Below, piece by piece: positions 54,101 through 61,432 of a stretch of DNA of 64,000 nucleotides. A program made the translations under genes and the position numbers. Source of the DNA: Planctomycetaceae bacterium (lineage in GTDB: Bacteria > Planctomycetota > Planctomycetia > Planctomycetales > Planctomycetaceae); NCBI GenBank assembly GCA_002726205.1, contig PBSL01000048.1, positions 1 through 64,000 on the forward strand. The letters are read 5' to 3'. The first letter of the stretch is position 1. Every line of letters starts with the position of its first letter. Below the pieces are notes generated by a model. That model was not told the origin of the DNA and did no database searches. It was given only the letters and a program-made list of their open reading frames with translations.

Positions 54101-54684
54101 TGGAGACCGGCAGTGTACGTTTCAGCAGGCCGCACGACTTTTCCGCAATCCAGCACAGCGTCTACCTGGCTGCAACCGGAAACCGCCTGGTCGTCGTCGG
54201 CTCACGCAACAACGGCCAGGACCCGAAAACATCTCGTGTCTGTTACGACATTCAAGTCTTCGATGCGAGCGAGGGCGATCAGGTCTGGAAAGGATCCCAG
54301 ACGCAATCAACTTCCATCGGGGGCTCCCATGGCGAGCAGGATCATCACCCGGTGATCGTCGGAACGACACTCTACTGCGAACCATTTGCCTGGAACCTGG
54401 CAACGGGAAAACGGGTGCCCGGCTTCCAGTGGAAAGACCGGCATCGCCGCGGCTGCGGAACGTTGACCGCGTCGGCCTCGACGGTCTTCTTTCGAGACGG
54501 CAACGCCAGCATGTTCGACCTGGAATCCAACGCCTACCAACGGTTGACGACCTCGACTCGCCCCGGCTGCTGGATCAACATGATTCCGGCCGGGGGCCTG
54601 TTGCTGGTGCCGGAGGCCAGTTCCGGCTGCACATGCAACTACGCGATCCAGACCTCGCTGGCTTTTCGTCAGCGGAGGAAGTGA
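51187..54684 (+). CDS. secreted LamG plus PQQ-type beta-propeller protein with an internal methyltransferase-like segment
   Basis: A 1165-residue exported protein; the ATG at 51187 begins a clean signal peptide (MTARRFLSLLVVLLFAGVASA). A LamG/concanavalin-like domain lies at about 25-240 (LTVEAWLRLDSAGEWTGFV). A first PQQ-type propeller stretch follows (about 310-580, DDTVRCLDLASGSLLWSVTV). Residues about 590-720 look like a Rossmann methyltransferase-like module (GYAILLGSPSLQPALQLARH and DTLFNLALVTG). A second propeller stretch (about 730-1150) closes the molecule. The order suggests one propeller split by, or two propellers linked through, the insert. A catalytic role is not established. 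No clear ribosome site is seen. Confidence 0.85.
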   Translation: MTARRFLSLLVVLLFAGVASAETPGLLARWQFDRQHLAGRKVSPLAGSLPAILSGPITFDASGPNAIKTILQLTGKSQPRNRFRVTEDINQARKILPVKSLTVEAWLRLDSAGEWTGFVSAIQDNGSYEKGWLLGQHNSRFAFSVCSTSTERLTYLESPRLFELGHWYQVVGTYDGRIQRLFIDGQLQAEAKTQSGPISYPPKGVFTLGAYEDDNEFYPLNGALEQVSLWNRALTPTEIRARFHLRESRFPGIRAVAPTVVDWPTWNRDNQRTAITEQRLALPLQRQWTHRVPVPAPAWPDPAGQDFWHRKHNLRARVTYDRAPHVVAAAGRVLLGHSADDTVRCLDLASGSLLWSVTVDGPVRLAPTISGDRVVFGSDDGHVYCLALADGRRHWRQRAAPDNRWIVGNERLTSAWPIRTGVLVEQGVAFCCAGLFPAQGVHQVAFNLADGRRLAANKVNVSAQGYLSRRSGKLFVATGRDPAGAFVAELKRRGKGVGRELSTLPEAFRYAFIGAAELRLGGGDGRVAAFDRRTGRQAWSATVDGRAWSLAIAGGHLLVSTDRGQITAFGSRSIEKPAVHDSRPRPVPLGKPPLALARALEAIPHRRGYAILLGSPSLQPALQLARHSRLQVHVVFDDEAKAAAARTKALQAGLAGRVTAIHHPADAPLPYVDTLFNLALVTGQAAARPLSSLQRLVRPWGGVVVRADDGELLARRGPLEGAGEWSHMYADAANTVCSDDRHVSGPLELQWFGRPGPQQMIDRHHRTVAPLFKAGRLFVPGDNRVIAADAYNGTQLWNLAIPGSRRIGAFRDCSYLAATDDSLYVAANDACLRLDGDTGKTLRTFRVPKAADGRPRDWGYLAVVGNTLVGSAVHPGGSRRNVSRKAIEEGTYYDSRPLVSSEYLFAFDRRTGRHLWSYHTGGGLLPNPAIAIHDGAVSLIESDNQATRKAGTGRATPRELFSKGARLVSLDLETGSVRFSRPHDFSAIQHSVYLAATGNRLVVVGSRNNGQDPKTSRVCYDIQVFDASEGDQVWKGSQTQSTSIGGSHGEQDHHPVIVGTTLYCEPFAWNLATGKRVPGFQWKDRHRRGCGTLTASASTVFFRDGNASMFDLESNAYQRLTTSTRPGCWINMIPAGGLLLVPEASSGCTCNYAIQTSLAFRQRRK

Positions 54685-54728
54685 TCGGCGGCGCGATGCC
54701 GGCAACCTTCGCCTCGCCAACGAAACCG

Positions 54729-54926
54729 TCAGTCAGCTGCGGTTTCCTGAGGCTCCATCGCCTGCTCGCGGCGTATCGCCTCGTAGACTTCACTGCGATG
54801 AACAGTGATGTCACTGGGGGCATCGATCCCCAACCGCACCTTGTCACCACGAATTTCGACGACCATCAGCGAGATGTTGTCGCCGATGATAATCCGTTCA
54901 TCTTTCTTTCGACTGAGCACGAGCAT
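54729..54926 (-). CDS. csrA: carbon storage regulator CsrA
   Basis: A 65-residue RNA-binding global regulator that binds GGA motifs in mRNA leaders. The ATG at 54926 has GGGAGG six bases upstream. The sequence MLVLSRKKDERIIIGDNISL and VRLGIDAPSDITVHRSEVYE is canonical, including the RNA-contacting Leu4/Arg6 region and the late Arg in VHRSEVY. The longer open frame upstream is not part of the protein. It is monocistronic-looking, 141 bp below the LOG-family gene, with no flagellar genes nearby. Confidence 0.96.
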   Translation of the reverse strand: MLVLSRKKDERIIIGDNISLMVVEIRGDKVRLGIDAPSDITVHRSEVYEAIRREQAMEPQETAAD

Positions 54927-55067
54927 ATCGGACCTCCCGTGTTGTTGCCCCAGGCAAACATCCACGGCAAGCCTAGCTCGAGATCGTGTGCCAGGATGCC
55001 AACGGGACACGAAACCCGGCTCCCCCACCGGCCCGTTTACAACGATCATAAGGGTCGGGAGCTCATT

Positions 55068-55604
55068 TCAGGCCATCAACTCGTCGAGCAACATCGCCGG
55101 GTCATCGCTGACCACAAACAGTTCACGGTTGCGACGATTGAGAAAACCGTCCTCCACGGCTCGCTCGATCGTCTCCAGAAACGGCTGGAAATAGCCGCGG
55201 GTGTCGAGGAGACCGATCGGCTTGTTATGGATCCGCAATTGGCGCCAGGCCAACACCTCGAACAGTTCTTCGTAGGTCCCCACGCCTCCAGGCAATGCAA
55301 GGTAGGCGTCCGAGAGGTCATGCATCAGCGCCTTCCGGCGATGCATGTCCGACACGACACGCATGTCGGCCACTCCCTGGTGCATCACCTCGTCAATCGC
55401 CAGCCCTTCGGGAATCACCCCGATCACATCGCCGCCGGCCTCGAGTACCGCATCGCTGAGCACGCCCATCAGCCCGATCCCACCACCCCCATAGACCAGG
55501 CCAACCTGCCGGGAAACCAATTCCCGGCCGATTGTCTCGGCACCGTCGATGAATTCAGCATGCGATCCGGTTTTCGAGCCGCAAAAGACACACAGGCGTA
55601 CCAC
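55068..55604 (-). CDS. LOG-family protein (TIGR00730; cytokinin riboside 5'-monophosphate phosphoribohydrolase-like)
   Basis: A 179-residue Rossmann-fold protein. The GTG at 55604 is chosen because GGGAGG lies about 10 nt upstream and the family normally starts at RLCVFCGS. The signature PGGVGTYEELFE and the preceding MHRRKALM are the nucleotide/ribose-phosphate motifs. Family members hydrolyse nucleoside 5'-monophosphates to base and ribose 5-phosphate. The open frame extends to 55724 but lacks conservation. The gene is divergent from the Tat-exported cupin-like gene. Confidence 0.9.
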   Translation of the reverse strand: MVRLCVFCGSKTGSHAEFIDGAETIGRELVSRQVGLVYGGGGIGLMGVLSDAVLEAGGDVIGVIPEGLAIDEVMHQGVADMRVVSDMHRRKALMHDLSDAYLALPGGVGTYEELFEVLAWRQLRIHNKPIGLLDTRGYFQPFLETIERAVEDGFLNRRNRELFVVSDDPAMLLDELMA

Positions 55605-55678
55605 GATGCGGGTTTCCTCCCAGGCAATCGGCTTTGGCGTGGACGACAGGTTAGCGACCTGCCGGTGCCGACAACAAG

Positions 55679-55708
55679 TTTGCAGCGACTGATACGGGGG
55701 GCTAGGAT
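55679..55708 (+). promoter_or_regulatory. candidate promoter for the cupin-like Tat protein gene
   Basis: TTTGCA (55679-55684) and TAGGAT (55703-55708) are 18 nt apart, each matching the consensus at 4 of 6. Transcription would start near 55715, 30 nt before the ATG at 55746. The same TTTGCA -35 is used by the candidate mscS promoter. Confidence 0.35.
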
Positions 55709-55745
55709 GAGTCCTGATCGTCACCGGCCAGCAGGAGAGTCGAGC

Positions 55746-56504
55746 ATGGCAGAGACATTAACCCGTCGCAGTTTTTCCCGCGACGCCCTGAGCACGTTGT
55801 TGACCTACTCGCTGCTTGACACCCTGGGCAACAACGACCTGTTCGCCGACAAGATCAAGCCGGTCACCCGCAAGTGGTTGACGCAGGTCAACGATCTCGG
55901 CCTGGCCGTCAAGAAGCAGAAACTCAAGCAGGTCGTTTGGCAGAAGCAGGTCGAGGAATTGTTCGGCAAGGTCGAACTGTCCGACCTTCTCAAGATGCTC
56001 GACTTCGATCGCTTGACCAAAGGGCTCAAGTACGTCGACAACGGTGCCCTGAGCATTCGCTTCAAGTTTCCCCGCATCGAAGGTCTGCCGACCGAATACG
56101 TCTTCGGCAAACAGGTCTTCGCCCTGAAACGCAAGCGGTCGGTTGTTCCCCATGGCCACAACAACATGGCCACTGCCTTCCTGATTCTCGAGGGGAAACT
56201 TCGCGGGCGGCACTACGACCGTCTCGAGGACCGCAAAGACGAGTTCCTGATTCGTCCAACGATCGACCGCAAGTTCCGCCGGGGCGAACACTCATCGATC
56301 AGTGACTACAAGGACAATATTCACTGGTTCGAAGCCCAGAGCGACCGGGCCTTCATCTTCAACATCCACGTGCTTGACGTCACCCCCGGTTCGAAGAAGC
56401 CCACCGGCCGAGTTTACCTGGACCCCAACGGCAAGAAACAAAAAGGCGGGCTCATTCTCGCGCGGAAGGTCGGATACAAGGAAGTCCACAAGCTCTACGG
56501 TTAG
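55746..56504 (+). CDS. Tat-exported cupin-like protein of unknown function
   Basis: A 252-residue protein. GGAGAG precedes the ATG at 55746; the open frame from 54429 is spurious. The N-terminus (TLTRRSFSRDALST) is a Tat-like signal. A helical Lys-rich segment (about 45-110) is followed by a beta-rich domain with VPHGHNNMATAFLILEGKLR and RGRHYDRLED. This pattern of spaced His and Gly suggests a cupin barrel with a metal site. I do not recognise the family. A CoA-transferase gene follows 40 bp later. Confidence 0.75.
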   Translation: MAETLTRRSFSRDALSTLLTYSLLDTLGNNDLFADKIKPVTRKWLTQVNDLGLAVKKQKLKQVVWQKQVEELFGKVELSDLLKMLDFDRLTKGLKYVDNGALSIRFKFPRIEGLPTEYVFGKQVFALKRKRSVVPHGHNNMATAFLILEGKLRGRHYDRLEDRKDEFLIRPTIDRKFRRGEHSSISDYKDNIHWFEAQSDRAFIFNIHVLDVTPGSKKPTGRVYLDPNGKKQKGGLILARKVGYKEVHKLYG

Positions 56505-56544
56505 GCAACCGACCCGACAAAGCGACATGGAGGAGAGGCAAGCG

Positions 56545-57705
56545 GTGCACCCTCGACCACTTTCCGGACTCCGTGTCCTGGACCTGACCCGGGTACTGGC
56601 CGGACCGTATTGCACCCTGTTGCTGGCGGACCTGGGCGCCGAGGTGGTCAAGATCGAACGGCCCGGTCACGGGGACGACGCGAGATCTTTTGGTCCGTTC
56701 CTGGACAGTGGGCAAAGCGCCTATTTTGCGAGTATCAACCGGGGCAAGAAAAGCATCGCGTTGGATCTCAAGGATGACGCCGACAGGCAGACGTTCCTCG
56801 AGATGGTCTCGCAAACCGACGTGCTGGTCGAGAACTACCGGGCCGGAGCAATGCAACGCCTCGGACTGGACAACGACACCCTTTGTGGCAAACACCCACG
56901 GCTGATCTATGCTTCGCTTACGGGTTTTGGCCACCAGGGAACCGATACCGACCGTGCCGCCTACGACGTCGTGATCCAGGCGCTGAGCGGCTTGATGAGC
57001 ATCACGGGCTCCGGACCCGGCAACTCGGTCCGCGTGGGAACCTCGATCAGTGATATCCTGACCGGAATTTTCGGCGCCGTGGCGATCCTGGCTGCGGTTC
57101 GAGGCCGTGACCAGACAGGCAAGGGCACATTCATCGACCTGGCGATGCTCGACTGCACCGTGGCGGCACTGGAGAATGCGGTCAGCCGATTTGCCACAAG
57201 CGGTCTGTCGCCTCTGCCCCTGGGAACACGGCATCCGTCGATCACGCCTTTCCAGGCATTTTCGACCGCCGACGAGCCACTCGTCGTCGCAGCCGGCAAC
57301 GATGCACTGTGGGCTGCCCTGTGCGATTGTCTGGAGCGAACCGACCTCGTGGCTGACAACAGGTTCGCCACCAACGAGGATCGCACCAGGAACCAGCAGG
57401 CTCTGGAGACCGAACTCTCGACCACCTTTGCGACACGAACCGCGTCTGACTGGCTCGAAACACTCTCGGCGGCCGGAATCCCCTCGGCTCCAATCCGTTC
57501 GATCGAACAGGTCGTGGCAGACCCGCACCTCGAGAGCCGGCAGATGTGGCACATGATGAACGACGGCTCCGCCGGGTCCTTTCTGACCGCCGGTTCCCCG
57601 TTTCACATGGATGGCTTTCCACCACCGCTCTCGGACACGATTCCCGGACTTGACCAGCACCGAGAGGAGATCCTGAGCCAATGGCTGGGGACCGACTCAT
57701 CCTGA
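56545..57705 (+). CDS. CaiB/BaiF-family CoA-transferase (family III)
   Basis: A 386-residue enzyme that moves CoA between carboxylic acids. I prefer the GTG at 56545, which has AGGAGAGG close upstream, over the ATG at 56527, which has no site. The N-terminus (PLSGLRVLDLTRVLAGPYCT) and KIERPGHGDD are standard, as is the CoA-binding region ending in the catalytic Asp of DLAMLDCTVAAL. The C-terminal half has GVPSAPI-like AAGIPSAPIRSIEQV. It overlaps the downstream GNAT gene by 25 nt. Confidence 0.9.
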   Translation: MHPRPLSGLRVLDLTRVLAGPYCTLLLADLGAEVVKIERPGHGDDARSFGPFLDSGQSAYFASINRGKKSIALDLKDDADRQTFLEMVSQTDVLVENYRAGAMQRLGLDNDTLCGKHPRLIYASLTGFGHQGTDTDRAAYDVVIQALSGLMSITGSGPGNSVRVGTSISDILTGIFGAVAILAAVRGRDQTGKGTFIDLAMLDCTVAALENAVSRFATSGLSPLPLGTRHPSITPFQAFSTADEPLVVAAGNDALWAALCDCLERTDLVADNRFATNEDRTRNQQALETELSTTFATRTASDWLETLSAAGIPSAPIRSIEQVVADPHLESRQMWHMMNDGSAGSFLTAGSPFHMDGFPPPLSDTIPGLDQHREEILSQWLGTDSS

Positions 57706-58319
57706 GAGTCGCTTCGCTTGGCGAGGCCGATGAGCTCGCACAACTGGAAGCGGCCTGCTGGCCCGCTGGCCTGGCGGCCACGGCCGAGCAGATCGCCGCC
57801 AGGATCACCGCCTATGCCGACGGCCAATGGGTGGCTTCTGATCGCGACCGCCCCGTCGGCTACAGTTCCGCTCAACGAATCACTTTCGCCCCGCTGGACC
57901 AGCGTCCGTTGCGCTACGACGCTCTGACCGACGCCGACCGATTCACACGGACGCACGTCCCAACCGGACCGGTCTACCAACTCGTCGGCGTGTCGGTGCA
58001 TCCCGAGGCACGTGGACAGCGAATCGGTCGTCAATTGATCGACCACCAGGTCACCCGCGCCTGGAGCCTTCCCGGAGTTCAGCGCGTTCTCGGCTTCACT
58101 CGCCCGACAGGCAGGCAGGCCGCTCCCGAGTTGCCGTTGGACGACTACGTCCGAACTCAGGGCGACCGATTACCCACCGACGCGGTTCTGGAGTTTCACC
58201 TGGCCGCCGGAGCCGTCATCGTATCGATGCACGAGGAGTTTCGCGAGATCGACGAAGAGTGCCTGGGGGCAGGGGTCCTGATCGAATATCTTCCCGACTC
58301 TTCCGATCCGAAGTCCTGA
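57681..58319 (+). CDS. GNAT-family N-acetyltransferase
   Basis: A 212-residue acyltransferase of the GCN5 type. The acetyl-CoA-binding segment is VYQLVGVSVHPEARGQRIGRQLI, with the R/Q-x-x-G-x-G/A motif in RGQRIG (about 111-116). A longer than usual C-terminal part (about 140-212) is unassigned and ends in an acidic tail. The start ATG lies inside the end of the CoA-transferase gene, so expression should be coupled. The acceptor is unknown. Confidence 0.85.
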   Translation: MAGDRLILRVASLGEADELAQLEAACWPAGLAATAEQIAARITAYADGQWVASDRDRPVGYSSAQRITFAPLDQRPLRYDALTDADRFTRTHVPTGPVYQLVGVSVHPEARGQRIGRQLIDHQVTRAWSLPGVQRVLGFTRPTGRQAAPELPLDDYVRTQGDRLPTDAVLEFHLAAGAVIVSMHEEFREIDEECLGAGVLIEYLPDSSDPKS

Positions 58320-58377
58320 CGATAAGATACAGCCTCGTCAGATTGACCGGGGTCACAACTCAATCCGGAGCACACGG

Positions 58378-58671
58378 ATGTCCGCCAACGAGCACAAGCC
58401 CGATGATGCTGCCATCGAACAGGCGGTCCACAAAGTCGCAGAAGCGTTGGAGTGTGGCCGCCCACGATCGTCGGTCGCACTGGACCTGGTCGCTGAAGGA
58501 TGGGGAGAAGCCGAGGCAATGACTTTCGTCACGGACGTCGATTCTCAACTCAAGGAACAACCCGCCGCCAGCAGCGGCAGCGGTGCCATGGGATGGATTG
58601 TCTGGATCGGCATCCTCGGGTTGATCAATTTCCTGAGCTGGGCCTTCGACTGGCCGTTCTGGCTCTACTAG
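58378..58671 (+). CDS. small membrane-anchored protein of unknown function
   Basis: A 97-residue protein with GGAG seven bases before the ATG. An acidic helical N-terminal region (about 1-60) and a Ser/Gly linker lead to one C-terminal membrane helix (MGWIVWIGILGLINFLSWAF), giving a tail-anchored layout. I do not recognise a family. It sits between the GNAT gene and the ICMT-like gene, all co-directional. Confidence 0.72.
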   Translation: MSANEHKPDDAAIEQAVHKVAEALECGRPRSSVALDLVAEGWGEAEAMTFVTDVDSQLKEQPAASSGSGAMGWIVWIGILGLINFLSWAFDWPFWLY

Positions 58672-58715
58672 CCCAAAGCGGTTCTCGAGTCGCCCACCCC
58701 AGTCCGTGTGTTGGC

Positions 58716-59303
58716 ATGCCACCTCCCCCACGTTTCCTAGAGATTCTCGCCGGGCTTTCCGTGTTGGCGTCCGCCCTGTTTTCTCTCGACGAGTGGACTC
58801 CCCAGCGAGGCCTTGTCGCCGCTGTCCAGATTGCCGTGGGCGGCCTGTTGCTGTTACGCCGCCCGCTTCGCCAGGCGGCCACACCTCGCCAGATCCTGGC
58901 CTGCCTTCCGGCACTCCTTGTCGGTGCCACCGGCCTGGCCCTGGCGGGACCGCCTGGCGAGTGGGGCTTCCCGGAAACCGTCCTGTTCGGCGTTGGCACG
59001 ACAATCACGTTGACCTCATTTCTTGTCCTGGGACGCAGTTTCGGTGTTCTCCCGGCTGCACGCAATCCGGTAACCAGCGGCCCTTACCGGTGTGTCCGTC
59101 ACCCGGCCTACGTCGGGCAGTTGCTGATGCTCACCGCCTGTGGATTCAGCGGCTCGATGTTGGTCGGGCTTGCCGTGCCAACGTTCGTGATTCCCCTGCT
59201 TGTCCTGCGAATCCGGGCCGAAGAACAACTGCTGAACAATTGGGCCGATTATCGCGACTACACGCGACGGGTACGCTGGCGGATTTGCCCTTTAGTCTGG
59301 TAG
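58716..59303 (+). CDS. isoprenylcysteine carboxyl methyltransferase (ICMT)-family membrane protein
   Basis: A 195-residue polytopic membrane protein. The ATG at 58716 starts just before the first helix; an open frame from 58500 lies inside the preceding gene in another frame. Four or five helices are visible. The C-terminal SAM-binding signature is RNPVTSGPYRCVRHPAYVGQ followed by EEQLLNNWADYRDYTRRV. Bacterial members methylate small or lipid-linked substrates rather than prenylated proteins. The substrate is unknown. Confidence 0.85.
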   Translation: MPPPPRFLEILAGLSVLASALFSLDEWTPQRGLVAAVQIAVGGLLLLRRPLRQAATPRQILACLPALLVGATGLALAGPPGEWGFPETVLFGVGTTITLTSFLVLGRSFGVLPAARNPVTSGPYRCVRHPAYVGQLLMLTACGFSGSMLVGLAVPTFVIPLLVLRIRAEEQLLNNWADYRDYTRRVRWRICPLVW

Positions 59304-59327
59304 AGGCCGTTGGCAACTGAACCGCAG

Positions 59328-59356
59328 TTGTCCAGTGTCACGCCCCGAACTAGACT
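59328..59356 (+). promoter_or_regulatory. candidate promoter for the VWA gene pair
   Basis: TTGTCC (59328-59333) and TAGACT (59351-59356) are 17 nt apart, each 4 of 6 to consensus. Start of transcription would fall near 59363, leaving a leader of about 95 nt before the GTG at 59458. Confidence 0.4.
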
Positions 59357-59457
59357 ATAGGGAAGGGTGCTGCCGATTCGCGTGCACCGAATGTGGTCCC
59401 GAGCTGACCGGAAACAGCCCGGGCCACGGCATTGGGCCAACATCAAGGAACCCGACC

Positions 59458-61398
59458 GTGAGTAACGCTCGCAAGGCTTCACAAGCCGAGGCCGTGTTGC
59501 AGGAAGCAGACGGCGGTGCCGGACTTGTCACTCCCCGAGAACGACCGGCCTGGGTGATGAGCCTGGCGGTGCATGTCGGTGGCCTGCTCCTGCTGGCCAG
59601 CCTGACACATGTCACGCTCTCCAGCCAGGATTTCGACCCGGTCGACAGTGTGTTCCAGGAGTTCGACCCGGACGACTACAGTTTTGACACGGTCGTCGTC
59701 GAGACGCTGGGCAACCAGAGCGACATCGACGATCCCAGCCCGTCCCAGGCCGCCTCAACCACGCTCAGCAAGACACCCCAGCAGGAGTTCCAAGAGCGAT
59801 TGGACGAGAAAGTCCTGACCGTCAAGCAGACCCCGACGGCCGAGATTCCACTGCCACCGGAAAATGAATTCGCCGACGTGGTCGATGTCCAGGGCCAGAC
59901 CGAGAACCCGGGAGGGATCGACGGTGCCGTTGACCGCATGGCCGTTGAAATCGACCGCTCGCTCCAGGCCAAGAAAACGCTCGTGATCTGGCTGTTCGAT
60001 GAATCCGGATCAATGGCTCCACTCCGGAATGCGATCGCAGATCGTGTCGAGGCGATCTACAAACAACTGGGAGCCCTCAAGGACAACGACAGCGACAGCG
60101 ACCGGCGACCACTGAAGACAGCCGTCGTCGGCTACAGTGACAAGACAACCATCTACACCCCCAAGCCCATCGATGATGCCGGTACGATCGTGAAGACGAT
60201 CAGAGCCATCAAGTCGGCCAAGTCGCCCGACGAGAACGTCTTCACCGCCGTTGCACAGGTGAGCAACAAGTGGCTGAGCTACCGTCGACGAATGGGTTAC
60301 AACGTGATGGTCGTGGTCGTCACTGATGAGCGGGGCACCGATTATGGTGCCGACGGCTCGGCGCTGGAAAAAGTGATCCGCCAGGTCCGCACCAACGGAA
60401 TCCGCGTCTACTGCATCGGCAACGCGGCGGTGTTCGGACGTGAACACGGATACGTCAGCTACACGTTTGCCGACGGCTTTACCGACGAGTTCCCCGTCGA
60501 CCAGGGACCCGAATCGGTCATGATGGAACGCATGGCACTGCCGTTCTGGGGAACTCGAGGGTTCGGCCGCTACCAGATGTCGTCGGGATACGGGCCCTAT
60601 GCTCTGAACCGGTTGTGCTCGGAGAGCAAGGGCATCTACCTGATCGCCAACGAGGGCAAGGGGGCCAAGTTCAACCAGGCAGTGATGAGAGGCTATCGTC
60701 CCGACTACCGCCCGATCCGAATGTATGTCAAGGACCTGGAAAAGAACCTGGCCAAACGCAGCCTGGTCCGCGCCGCGACGCTCACCCGGGAAAAACGGAT
60801 CCCGGTCCTCGGTCTGACCTTCAATGCCGAGAATGACAACGTCCTGCGGCGGGTGGTCACCGAGGCCCAAAAACCCGTCGCCGAACTCGATTTTCGTCTC
60901 AAGCAACTCCAGTTTGAACTCGAAGCCGGTGAAGCCGAACGCGGCAAGTTGACCCAACCGCGATGGCAGGCCGGTTTTGATCTCGCCCTGGGCCGCGTGT
61001 TGGCAATGAGAGTCCGGGCGTTTGGCTACAATGTGGTCCTGGCCCAGATGAAGAGCCAGCCGAAGGTATTCCAGAAGAAGGACAGCAACATCTGGCGACT
61101 GAAAGCCGACCGTGAAATCACCAGCGGCGGTGCCGTCAAGAAACTGCACAAGAAGGCCCGCGAATACCTCAATCGTGTTGTCGATCAGCACGCCGGCACG
61201 CCCTGGGCGCTGCTGGCCGAACGCGAACTCAGCACCCCGATGGGGTGGGTCTGGGTCGAAGGAAACCGCCCGGCCACCTCCAGTGGCAATCGCAAAGCCG
61301 CCAACGACCCCAACCGTGTCTTGTTTGTCGTTGATCCCAAGACGGGCAAGAAGAAGCGGGTCATGCCGAACAAGCCACGACCGCGCCCGCCGCTGTAG
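59458..61398 (+). CDS. VWA-domain protein with TonB-like N-terminal membrane anchor (paralog 1)
   Basis: A 646-residue protein. The GTG at 59458 follows AAGGA. One membrane helix (about 33-52) carries Ser35-x3-His39 (MSLAVHVGG), the TonB-type S-x3-H motif. An acidic, low-complexity linker (about 55-165) leads to a von Willebrand A domain (about 175-400). Its MIDAS metal site is DESGS in VIWLFDESGSM, completed by the Thr in ENVFTAVAQVS and Asp in VVVTDERGTDYG. A large helical C-terminal region (about 430-646) follows. The protein is probably anchored in the inner membrane with the VWA domain in the periplasm. Its paralog starts 34 bp downstream. Confidence 0.85.
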   Translation: MSNARKASQAEAVLQEADGGAGLVTPRERPAWVMSLAVHVGGLLLLASLTHVTLSSQDFDPVDSVFQEFDPDDYSFDTVVVETLGNQSDIDDPSPSQAASTTLSKTPQQEFQERLDEKVLTVKQTPTAEIPLPPENEFADVVDVQGQTENPGGIDGAVDRMAVEIDRSLQAKKTLVIWLFDESGSMAPLRNAIADRVEAIYKQLGALKDNDSDSDRRPLKTAVVGYSDKTTIYTPKPIDDAGTIVKTIRAIKSAKSPDENVFTAVAQVSNKWLSYRRRMGYNVMVVVVTDERGTDYGADGSALEKVIRQVRTNGIRVYCIGNAAVFGREHGYVSYTFADGFTDEFPVDQGPESVMMERMALPFWGTRGFGRYQMSSGYGPYALNRLCSESKGIYLIANEGKGAKFNQAVMRGYRPDYRPIRMYVKDLEKNLAKRSLVRAATLTREKRIPVLGLTFNAENDNVLRRVVTEAQKPVAELDFRLKQLQFELEAGEAERGKLTQPRWQAGFDLALGRVLAMRVRAFGYNVVLAQMKSQPKVFQKKDSNIWRLKADREITSGGAVKKLHKKAREYLNRVVDQHAGTPWALLAERELSTPMGWVWVEGNRPATSSGNRKAANDPNRVLFVVDPKTGKKKRVMPNKPRPRPPL

Positions 61399-61432
61399 AC
61401 CCCTCACTCACCGCTCAGTCAACGGCAATCTC

